Virus record (IMG/VR): IMGVR_UViG_3300029787_004704
Coordinates: 1 to 64,000 of that record
DNA from: a virus
Reading direction: 5' to 3' (one strand)
DNA length: 64,000 nt
The notes beneath the pieces were generated by a model. That model saw nothing but the letters and a program-made list of their open reading frames with translations. It was not told where the DNA came from and searched no databases. Position 1 is the first letter of the stretch; each line of letters starts with the position of its first letter. Of the stretch, positions 1 through 6,130 are shown piece by piece. The position numbers and the translations under genes were made by a program.

Positions 1-198
1 TCAGCCATAGCAGTGACTTGGGCAGTGCCTAGACCTCAATGGGTATCTAGACTGTACACTCGAGTTGCTCGCACAATAGGTTCATCACGCACTTGGTCAT
101 AACTGGGCCGTCCACACTCACGCACCAGACACTGTACACAACCAAAAAAAATCGCAAAAGCGGAACGGCGTCGCTCTGCTCGACGTGATGGCAGTTCT
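1..198. other. Left-edge stretch without a confident gene
   Basis: No convincing gene lies here. On the minus strand, just downstream of the FkbM-type gene, there is a short GC-rich stretch followed by an eight-T run (complement of A143-150), preceded by a 3-bp CGC/GCG stem. It could act as a weak terminator. A minus-strand ATG at 6-8 could begin a gene that continues off the left edge, but only two codons are visible. The plus strand is open in frame 1 up to a stop near 103 and could hold the tail of a gene, but the peptide is unrecognised. Confidence 0.3.
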
Positions 199-810
199 CT
201 AGCCTCTTTGGTAACACCACACTTCGTCTGACTTGTTGCGTTCTTGACGAGCATAGTTCAATTGTCGGAGTGTTTGCACACTGTGATCACAGATCTGTCT
301 GCGTTTGGCAGTCTTCATTTCGATATTGATCACAGGTTTGTGGGTTCGGATTGTGTTCTGAGCACCCATCAGCACACGATCTTCATAGCCATCCACATCA
401 ATCTTGATGAAGTCTACATCTGTGAGTGCGTAAGAGTCCAGTGTACACAACTGTATGACACCTTCTTTATCTGTGCGTGACAGGTTCTGTGGGCGATCGG
501 GCAAGTAGTTTGTGCTGTGTGCATGATCAGATAGGCCAACTTCGTGCAACACAGCATTGGAATCAGCAGGAATGTTCTGGTGCCAACAACGTGTGAATAT
601 GGGATTGGGTTCAAAACACACCACTTGATCAAAGTCTTTCTGCAGGAATCGTGTCCACATGCCCACACAAGCACCCACATCCACACAGGTTCGCCAATCA
701 GTCACATACTTGAGGGCACGATCTCTCAGACCCTTTTGTCCGTCACCCTGACCCAGTATGGTCTTTGAGTGATCTCGGTAACCAGGCATCCAAAAGTCTG
801 TGTCTGTCAT
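199..810 (-). CDS. FkbM-family SAM-dependent methyltransferase
   Basis: Predicted class I S-adenosylmethionine-dependent methyltransferase of the FkbM type, a family that usually O-methylates sugars or other small acceptors. About 203 aa. The SAM-binding motif VDVGACVG lies near residue 45, followed by the acidic FEPNP motif, and the FkbM-typical DFIKIDVDGYE lies in the second half. I start at the inner ATG (808-810) because it overlaps the stop of the upstream oxygenase gene as ATGA, which implies coupled translation. A second FkbM-type gene sits at 42822-43454 in the glycan cluster, so a role in surface-glycan methylation is likely. The substrate cannot be read from the sequence. Confidence 0.8.
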   Translation of the reverse strand: MTDTDFWMPGYRDHSKTILGQGDGQKGLRDRALKYVTDWRTCVDVGACVGMWTRFLQKDFDQVVCFEPNPIFTRCWHQNIPADSNAVLHEVGLSDHAHSTNYLPDRPQNLSRTDKEGVIQLCTLDSYALTDVDFIKIDVDGYEDRVLMGAQNTIRTHKPVINIEMKTAKRRQICDHSVQTLRQLNYARQERNKSDEVWCYQRG

Positions 811-1361
811 GCCAACCATCCTGCCAGTGCATAGCGATCATGTGCATGAGTCACTTGGGTCACCATGTGTTGCAAAGAGTTTTGGGTCACATCCATTAGA
901 ATCAATGTGCCATGCTGAGGTGGCATCATGCACCATGCATCATGGTTGGGTTGTTGCACACACAGAGCACCGCCCCATTCAGGCTGCCATCCACGATTCA
1001 GATACAGCAGGAATGCCAGTTTACGTTGACTCACTCCATCTCCATGAGCAGTCAGATAGTGTCCTTGGGAATATCTGGATGCCCACACACTCAACACACG
1101 AGTCACTGCACAGTGAGTGATTTCAACACATGCATTCACAAACTGATCAGATTCAATCAGATCGCACACAGGGTGATTCACATCTGTACACTGTTCCCAT
1201 TCATAGGTGAACGTGGGGTTGTCCAGTTGTTGACGCAGTGTGTATGGCAACTGTTCACAGTGTGTGAGCAGTGCATCAGCTGAATCCTCAGACCCCAACA
1301 CATTGTGGATCTGCCACACACGGGCACAGGGTGTGTGTATGTGATCAAACTGCAACTGCAT
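807..1361 (-). CDS. 2-oxoglutarate/Fe(II)-dependent oxygenase (prolyl-4-hydroxylase type)
   Basis: About 184 aa. The double-stranded beta-helix signature of Fe(II)/2-oxoglutarate oxygenases is visible: an HxD pair in YLTAHGDG, then the strand KLAFLLYLN, a WGGAL turn, and a distal histidine with an arginine in the C-terminal THAHDRYALAGW. These would bind iron and 2-oxoglutarate. Such enzymes are frequent in marine T4-like phages, where substrates are mostly unknown. The start at 1361 is chosen over an upstream GTG/ATG cluster because the domain begins soon after it. It is translationally coupled (ATGA) to the FkbM methyltransferase and diverges from the SGNH gene at 1388. Confidence 0.75.
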   Translation of the reverse strand: MQLQFDHIHTPCARVWQIHNVLGSEDSADALLTHCEQLPYTLRQQLDNPTFTYEWEQCTDVNHPVCDLIESDQFVNACVEITHCAVTRVLSVWASRYSQGHYLTAHGDGVSQRKLAFLLYLNRGWQPEWGGALCVQQPNHDAWCMMPPQHGTLILMDVTQNSLQHMVTQVTHAHDRYALAGWLA

Positions 1362-1387
1362 AACAATTATGTATATCACCATTAAGT

Positions 1388-2242
1388 ATGTGTATGGTAA
1401 ACAGAGTGATTGAGAACAAATTGGAGTACAAACCTGATGGTGACTGTCATCTGTATCTCTCTATGAACAGGAGAAACCTTGTGATCACTGTGGGTGACTC
1501 ATGGTCATATGGTGACTGTTTGGGTGATCTAGGTTCACATGCATACAGACGCTCAGAAGAATGGTCACTGCACAGCAGTCTGTATCGCGATGCTAGACTG
1601 ACTCACTGTTGGGGTAGACATATGGCTGATGCACTGCGAGCTGATTGGTTCGAAGCCTCCACCAGAGGATCCTGCAATGACACCATACTGCATGAATCTG
1701 AATGGTGGTGTTGTCCAGATGCTGATGAATTCTTGGCACAGTATGATCATGTGTATCTGTGTGTGCTGTTGACCGAACCAGGGCGAGCAGACAGGTATCA
1801 CACACTCACACCAGAACCGGAAGAAATATTACGCACAGAAGAAGCAGACTGCTATCAAAGACTGCGACAGATGATCAAGCGTAGACCCAACACACACTTT
1901 TGGTTTGGTTGCAACATGACTCGATCATACAATCCCATGCACAACTCCAGTTGGAATGGCACACCATGGATGGATGTGATTGCTGACCAGGCCATTGCTG
2001 AACAGGGTTGGTTGAGTGGAGTGGCCACTCACAAATTGAATCGACTGTACATGAAACCCACAGTGAGCAAGTCGCTACAACAGTCTTGGAAACAACATTT
2101 TGTTGATCACACCAACAAGGTAGCACCTGTATGGAAGCATCTACATCAACATGAATTGCACTATGCTGGACACACCTGCCATCCTAGACCTCAAGCACAC
2201 AAAATGTATGCTGACTATGTTCTTGCTAATGCTGGTTGGTGA
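1388..2242 (+). CDS. SGNH-hydrolase-like protein
   Basis: 284 aa. Block I of SGNH/GDSL hydrolases is seen as TVGDSWSYGD near residue 35, where the Ser would be the nucleophile. A C-terminal HPRPQAH near residue 270 would supply the catalytic His (and Asp-equivalent) block. SGNH enzymes are esterases or acyl-transferring hydrolases, often acting on carbohydrate O-acetyl groups. An internal ATG at 1463, just before block I, may be the true start; no clear ribosome site decides between them. The stop codon abuts the CCA end of the tRNA-Thr on the other strand. One of four SGNH-like genes in the window. G+C is visibly higher than in the genes at 4-6 kb. Confidence 0.6.
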   Translation: MCMVNRVIENKLEYKPDGDCHLYLSMNRRNLVITVGDSWSYGDCLGDLGSHAYRRSEEWSLHSSLYRDARLTHCWGRHMADALRADWFEASTRGSCNDTILHESEWWCCPDADEFLAQYDHVYLCVLLTEPGRADRYHTLTPEPEEILRTEEADCYQRLRQMIKRRPNTHFWFGCNMTRSYNPMHNSSWNGTPWMDVIADQAIAEQGWLSGVATHKLNRLYMKPTVSKSLQQSWKQHFVDHTNKVAPVWKHLHQHELHYAGHTCHPRPQAHKMYADYVLANAGW

Positions 2243-2318
2243 TGGTGCCCTCACACGGACTTGAACCGCGAACCTATTGATTACAAATCAATTGCTCTAC
2301 CAATTGAGCTATGAGGGC
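2243..2318 (-). tRNA. tRNA-Thr (anticodon UGU), CCA encoded
   Basis: A complete 76-nt cloverleaf can be drawn on the minus strand: a 7-bp acceptor stem GCCCTCA/TGAGGGC, D stem GCTC/GAGC, anticodon stem ATTGA/TCAAT with loop TTTGTAA (anticodon TGT, reading ACA), T arm with TTCAAGT, discriminator A and an encoded CCA end at 2243-2245. The 5' half overlaps the last codons of the SGNH-like gene 2274-2813 on the same strand, so that protein ends in tRNA-derived sequence. ACA is a favoured Thr codon in AT-rich phage genes. Confidence 0.95.
2274..2299. repeat. Direct repeat copy 1 (inside tRNA-Thr)
   Basis: 26 bp identical to 8007-8032 in the same orientation. It covers the anticodon arm and the 3' half of the D arm of tRNA-Thr. 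With two mismatches, the match extends to about 33 bp. The pair brackets 5.7 kb of accessory genes. Confidence 0.85.
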
Positions 2319-2813
2319 ATTGCCTTGTGTGTTGAGATGGTTCACATCGCCTGGATGCTGTTGCCATACATGATGATAGTTGTGAGGAATTCTTTCAGTG
2401 TCCTCAGGATCATGGAATGTGCAATGAACAGCACTGTCAATCTGCATCATCTGATCCACTGCTGAGTGCCACACCCACTGCTGATACTCGGCATCATAAT
2501 ACTTTGAGAGATATTGATTCACCAACTGCATCTCTTGATTGTGTTGAGCATGATATTCAACATCTGCCAATATGAAGTCATTGTGTGTTCTGGTATCACT
2601 GTCAGCATGTACAGGATGATGTGGAGTATGCACTCGCCACGGTGAAGTGTGTGCAATCAACACACAGTCATGATCTGCATGATCCTCTAACTGTTTCAGT
2701 ATCTTGTATTGACTCACCCCACGCTGACTGCGATTGGTCACGCTGACACCTAACTGCGATGGCCAACCATCAGTGTCAGCTGAAAAGGAATCTCCTACAA
2801 TCAGCAGACGCAT
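2274..2813 (-). CDS. Small SGNH-hydrolase-like protein ending inside tRNA-Thr
   Basis: About 179 aa from the ATG at 2813, which lies immediately before LLIVGDSFSADTDG (SGNH block I, Ser nucleophile). The C-terminal block is VNHLNTQGNALI, where the His could be catalytic. The last roughly 14 codons are read through the 5' half of the tRNA-Thr gene on the same strand. The C-terminus is therefore tRNA sequence, and tRNA processing would cut this mRNA. It follows the small membrane gene 2818-2943 and the peroxiredoxin in a tight leftward operon. Substrate unknown. Confidence 0.65.
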   Translation of the reverse strand: MRLLIVGDSFSADTDGWPSQLGVSVTNRSQRGVSQYKILKQLEDHADHDCVLIAHTSPWRVHTPHHPVHADSDTRTHNDFILADVEYHAQHNQEMQLVNQYLSKYYDAEYQQWVWHSAVDQMMQIDSAVHCTFHDPEDTERIPHNYHHVWQQHPGDVNHLNTQGNALIAQLVEQLICNQ

Positions 2814-2817
2814 GTTT

Positions 2818-2943
2818 CTAGCCATTGACGTGACTGATAACAAACACAGCGATCATAAACACAACAAATATGACACAATCTAATCTGTATTTTTCATTCA
2901 GTTCGTATGGTATGAGAGGTTTCTCGTTGTAGTCCATACTCAT
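2818..2943 (-). CDS. Small single-pass membrane protein (41 aa)
   Basis: A short reading frame packed between the peroxiredoxin (stop 2946) and the SGNH-like gene (start 2813), with gaps of 2 and 4 nt. It encodes a polar N-terminus with PLIPYELNEKYR, then one hydrophobic segment (CVIFVVFMIAVFVI) and a short tail. The spacing strongly supports a translated gene in the same leftward operon. An inner ATG two codons in is an alternative start. The function is unknown; it could be a small inner-membrane peptide. Confidence 0.6.
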   Translation of the reverse strand: MSMDYNEKPLIPYELNEKYRLDCVIFVVFMIAVFVISHVNG

Positions 2944-2945
2944 AG

Positions 2946-3485
2946 TTATTGATTTAGATATGCCAACATGGTCTCAGCATTGGTCACTTCAAACGGATCA
3001 GGATCTGAATCTTCAGTCAGTCCAGGCTCTACCCACATCTTTTCTATCACACCGTCTGTGATGATGGCTGAATATCTCCATGAACGTGCACCAAAGCCTC
3101 TGTTTTTGAATGTGGTGGCCATGCCCATGCCTTCGGTGAACTCACCATTACCGTCTGGAATAACTTTGCAGTGTTTGATGTCTTGATCTTTGCACCATGC
3201 ATTCATAACAAATGAATCATTTACTGACACACAATACACATCATCTAGTCCTGCTGACTGCAAAGCATCGTAGTGTGCTTCATATCCTGGCAGTTGCATG
3301 GATGAACATGTTGGCGTGAACGCTCCTGGTAAAGAAAATATACCAATTTTTTTGCCTTTGAATAAATCATCAGTGGTTATGTCTTTGAACTCTCCACCAA
3401 TAAAACCACAACCACCTTCTGTGATTGCTTGATCGTCACCAACTCTGCATTTGAAAGTGACTGCAGGTATTTGTTTACCCTCCAT
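2946..3485 (-). CDS. Peroxiredoxin, Prx5/AhpE-like redoxin
   Basis: About 179 aa. The peroxidatic Cys60 lies in the diagnostic PGAFTPTC motif of the Prx5 class, with downstream elements VSVNDSFVMNAW and the late RYSAIITDG strand. The enzyme would reduce hydrogen or organic peroxides in the cytoplasm. The ATG at 3485 is chosen over an upstream start because an AAGGAGAA ribosome site lies just before it. It leads the leftward operon Prx - small membrane protein - SGNH - tRNA. A second, divergent Prx5-type gene is at 36689-37183. Phage peroxiredoxins may protect an infected cell from oxidative stress; that is inference. Confidence 0.88.
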   Translation of the reverse strand: MEGKQIPAVTFKCRVGDDQAITEGGCGFIGGEFKDITTDDLFKGKKIGIFSLPGAFTPTCSSMQLPGYEAHYDALQSAGLDDVYCVSVNDSFVMNAWCKDQDIKHCKVIPDGNGEFTEGMGMATTFKNRGFGARSWRYSAIITDGVIEKMWVEPGLTEDSDPDPFEVTNAETMLAYLNQ

Positions 3486-3605
3486 GATTGTCTTCTCCTT
3501 GTACAATTAAAACTTGTGTTAATATTAACATAGCATTTAATTTTTGTCAAATCAAGATGTGGGCAATTCTTGCAGAGGATTTCTGAGACAAAATGAGACT
3601 TTAAC

Positions 3606-3633
3606 TAGACAATAACTTATAAGTGTGTATAAT
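3606..3633 (+). promoter_or_regulatory. Sigma70-type promoter
   Basis: TAGACA (5 of 6 matches to the -35 consensus) is followed after 16 nt by a perfect TATAAT. It faces right into the two tiny genes at 3668 and 3739. This would be read by unmodified host RNA polymerase, in contrast to the TAAATA-type motifs elsewhere. Confidence 0.6.
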
Positions 3634-3667
3634 TACAAGTGAGGGCATTACTTAAACTCAAAACAAA

Positions 3668-3742
3668 ATGAAGAACACAAAGGATGAGACAGGCATCCGC
3701 ACAGCGAGTATGAGACTGACTGTGATGATGCATAAGACATGA
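3668..3742 (+). CDS. Very short ORF (24 aa), possible leader peptide
   Basis: Begins about 35 nt after the sigma70-like promoter and ends with ATGA overlapping the start of the 48-aa gene at 3739. Arrangement alone supports it: promoter, short leader, coupled second frame. The peptide is polar at first and Met-rich later, with no known match that I recognise. It may serve only to couple translation. Confidence 0.35.
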   Translation: MKNTKDETGIRTASMRLTVMMHKT

Positions 3743-3885
3743 CAACTGAAAAAGCCAAAAGAATAGCAAAATACTATGCTAAGAAGGAATATAGATATAT
3801 GAAAAACCACACATTCGATATAGGCCTGTTTGTAGGAACATCGGCCATGTCTGGATTCACGTTTTTGATATTATCTAACTTATAA
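3739..3885 (+). CDS. Small putative membrane protein (48 aa)
   Basis: The N-terminal 20 residues are Lys/Tyr-rich (KAKRIAKYYAKKEYRY). The second half is hydrophobic (FDIGLFVGTSAMSGFTFLIL) and could span a membrane once. Start overlaps the preceding 24-aa ORF as ATGA. It is followed by a perfect 10-bp hairpin at 3900-3925. The sigma70-like promoter upstream suggests early expression. No function is recognised; small early membrane peptides in phages often act in host takeover or exclusion, but that is only a possibility. Confidence 0.5.
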   Translation: MTTEKAKRIAKYYAKKEYRYMKNHTFDIGLFVGTSAMSGFTFLILSNL

Positions 3886-3899
3886 CCATCAACTCCATC

Positions 3900-3925
3900 G
3901 CCACTGCGATTCTCGTCGCAGTGGC
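3900..3925 (+). terminator. Perfect 10-bp hairpin, likely terminator
   Basis: GCCACTGCGA and TCGCAGTGGC pair perfectly around a 6-nt loop. No strong T run follows (TTC then AAAC), so it is either a weak intrinsic terminator or an RNA-stabilising hairpin ending the short early transcript before the TRAP-like gene. Confidence 0.5.
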
Positions 3926-3939
3926 TTCAAACAATTCGA

Positions 3940-3947
3940 TATAAATA
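3940..3947 (+). promoter_or_regulatory. T4-late-type promoter TATAAATA
   Basis: An exact TATAAATA lies five bases before the ATG of the solute-binding-protein gene at 3953. In T4 this box is the -10 element read by the gp55 sigma factor. Initiation would fall at or next to the start codon, giving a leaderless or near-leaderless message. Confidence 0.6.
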
Positions 3948-3952
3948 ATATT

Positions 3953-4885
3953 ATGATAGTAAATTGGCTCATAGCACACAAACCAGTTAATCTGTTTATC
4001 CGCACAGCAAATGAATTCAAAAAGCAGATTGCAGAAGCAACGAACGGTGAAATTGAAATAGTAATTCACGAAAAAGAGTCTGAACTTGTGTTTGAAGCAG
4101 AGACAGGCAAGAACTGTGTCACAGCATTACAAGACAACGATTTTCAAATGAGTCAGACAGAAGTATACCTAATTGGACAGATGCATCCAGACACACAAGA
4201 CTTTCTAGCACTAGACCTACCATATTTGTTTGAGTCGCATGATCACTGTTCAGCAGTAATGGAAGGATCAGTAGGCGATGCATTGAATAGAAGACTATCT
4301 AAAACTTTTGATGTTACAGGACTTGCATACACTTATTCAGGTGGATACAGAAACATTGGAGCTGACACACCAGTAACAAGTCTAGTAGACCTGCAAGGTC
4401 AAAAAGTTAGAGTTGGTGGTAATCCTGTAAATCAAGACTTTATGCGAGAACTAGGAGCAACACCTAGCAGAGATAGGATAGAAGGCGAAAACGGTTTATG
4501 GATTGAGAACATCAGCGACATTGATGTAAAAGCAGTTGAAAACACATACACTAGATTTCCTGAAGCCAAGTATTGGTACAGAACTAATCACAATATGTTC
4601 TTAACAGACATAATGGTATCAAACAAGTTTTGGAACACACTGACTCCTGAACTACAAAAAACATTTAAAGACACAGCAGTAAAAGTTGCAAGACTTGAAA
4701 GAGCATGGTCAGAAGAAGATCATGATGCCTTCGAAGAGTCTGCACAACTACATGGCAAAACAATAACGCCAGTTACTCAAGAAGACAAAGTCACAATGAA
4801 ACAAAAAGCAAAACCTGTCTATGACAAGTGGAGCAAAATTATCACGCCTGGTTTGCTAGACGCTATATCTAACACTAAACATTAA
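3953..4885 (+). CDS. dctP-like: TRAP-type solute-binding protein (DctP family), no signal peptide
   Basis: 310 aa with the fold signature of DctP-type TRAP transporter periplasmic subunits. It includes QMSQTEVYLIG, LDLPYLFES, GYRNIGADTPVTSLVDLQGQKVRVGG, and the late helical KFWNTLTPELQKTFKDTAV. In bacteria these bind dicarboxylates or other small acids in the periplasm. Here the protein begins almost directly at the domain, without a signal peptide or lipobox, so it should stay in the cytoplasm or virion. No TRAP membrane subunit is nearby. The gene sits behind a TATAAATA box and ends convergently, overlapping the next gene by 11 nt. A late virion or ligand-sequestering role is conceivable but unproven. 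Confidence 0.75.
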   Translation: MIVNWLIAHKPVNLFIRTANEFKKQIAEATNGEIEIVIHEKESELVFEAETGKNCVTALQDNDFQMSQTEVYLIGQMHPDTQDFLALDLPYLFESHDHCSAVMEGSVGDALNRRLSKTFDVTGLAYTYSGGYRNIGADTPVTSLVDLQGQKVRVGGNPVNQDFMRELGATPSRDRIEGENGLWIENISDIDVKAVENTYTRFPEAKYWYRTNHNMFLTDIMVSNKFWNTLTPELQKTFKDTAVKVARLERAWSEEDHDAFEESAQLHGKTITPVTQEDKVTMKQKAKPVYDKWSKIITPGLLDAISNTKH

Positions 4886-5501
4886 AGTTATCAAGTATAT
4901 GATCAATTGCATTGGCATAAGAACCTTTTGCCTTCTTTGCATACTGTATGGGATGACCAAACAATTCACCTGATTCAGTTGGCAATGTACATGCAGTTTC
5001 TTTGCCACACACAATAGTTCCATCTATATAATATCTAGGAGTAAGTTTCCCTGTCTGTATATGTTCCAGCATTGACTTGGTCCGTTCAAAACAGTTTAAT
5101 GGTAAGTCAATCACTACGGTTCCAACATTACTTGTGTACAATTTTTTTAGATCCGGGTTGTAGTGTGCAAACGATTCATGAGAAAACACAACAAAATCAT
5201 GTTGACACCAGTCATACTTGTGACTGTCTTCTAGCACTGTGTGAATTCTTTCACTAGTGCCAACTGTTTTTTTCACAGTGTTGAAGAAAGGCTGTCGCCA
5301 TTTTTGCGGTAAGAACAAATAATTGTCTATCATGTACAGTTCTTTGTCTGTGTCCTTGATGTGTTCCCACAAACATCTAGAAACACTACCAGCAAATGCT
5401 CCTATGTCGCACACAGTTTTTGCATCTGAATTGGCTACAATGTTGCCAAGATATTTAAATTGTCTGCGAGAAAATTGATTCCATAGTGCTTCTATTTTCA
5501 T
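4875..5501 (-). CDS. Methyltransferase-like protein
   Basis: 208 aa. A class I SAM-binding-like motif, TVCDIGAFAGSVSR, appears near residue 30 with a following acidic strand (ELYMIDNY), consistent with a Rossmann methyltransferase. Catalytic motifs beyond this are not obvious. The 3' end overlaps the end of the TRAP-like gene by 11 nt in convergent orientation. It lies among small-molecule-modifying genes. The exact reaction is unknown, and a degenerate or non-catalytic relative is possible. Confidence 0.5.
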   Translation of the reverse strand: MKIEALWNQFSRRQFKYLGNIVANSDAKTVCDIGAFAGSVSRCLWEHIKDTDKELYMIDNYLFLPQKWRQPFFNTVKKTVGTSERIHTVLEDSHKYDWCQHDFVVFSHESFAHYNPDLKKLYTSNVGTVVIDLPLNCFERTKSMLEHIQTGKLTPRYYIDGTIVCGKETACTLPTESGELFGHPIQYAKKAKGSYANAIDHILDNFNV

Positions 5502-5534
5502 AAGTGTATGTATCTAGTATGTAAATATCAACAT

Positions 5535-6122
5535 ATGAAACTTTCTGAATATGTAGAACATCTAGATAATAAAAATTTTGATTATTATCAAGACACATTA
5601 CAATATGCAAATTATGATTTGCCTGGTTATACTTTTGTAAAAAATGTATCGGTACCTTCTTTAGATTTCATTAAGAAAATTACCAACAGCAATCGTTCAG
5701 ATCATAAAGATGTAACCTACACATTAGGCAAACATGAATTACTAGATACTTGGGCCACAACACAATTTCCTAATTTGATGTACAAACAAACTTATGCACA
5801 ACTGCAAAAGCCAGGCGAACAAGTATTGCCACATGTGGACACTTTGCACTCACAAATAAAAAACTGGATCAACGAAGATCCTAGCTTAGCAAACATTGAG
5901 CATTCTATGGAACATCCTAATCCTAACTTCAAAGCAGTGAGATACTTTATTGCTGTTGAAGATAATATTGATGGACAAGACTTTATTCTCAACAATAAAA
6001 AATGGATATGGAAAAAAGGAGATTGTATCAAACTTAATGTGTGGACAACAGAACATCACACAGCAAACAACAGCCATGTAGACAGATACATGTTGAAAAT
6101 CACTGCTATTGAAAACAGATAA
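5535..6122 (+). CDS. Putative 2OG-Fe(II) oxygenase
   Basis: About 195 aa. An HxD metal pair appears in GEQVLPHVDTLHS, the strand VRYFIAVED follows, and a distal TTEHHTANNSHVDRYMLKI supplies the third His and an Arg. That layout fits Fe(II)/2OG oxygenases related to aspartyl/asparaginyl hydroxylases. I use the ATG at 5535, since it starts the amphipathic N-terminus and the upstream nine codons look like leader. It precedes the radical SAM gene by 8 nt on the same strand, so the two may act on related substrates. Confidence 0.55.
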   Translation: MKLSEYVEHLDNKNFDYYQDTLQYANYDLPGYTFVKNVSVPSLDFIKKITNSNRSDHKDVTYTLGKHELLDTWATTQFPNLMYKQTYAQLQKPGEQVLPHVDTLHSQIKNWINEDPSLANIEHSMEHPNPNFKAVRYFIAVEDNIDGQDFILNNKKWIWKKGDCIKLNVWTTEHHTANNSHVDRYMLKITAIENR

Positions 6123-6130
6123 TTACAAAC

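Noticed and set aside
36-254. 72-codon minus-strand frame at the left edge
   Set aside because: Overlaps the FkbM gene end by 56 nt, runs across an eight-T terminator-like stretch, and gives an Arg-rich product without a ribosome site.
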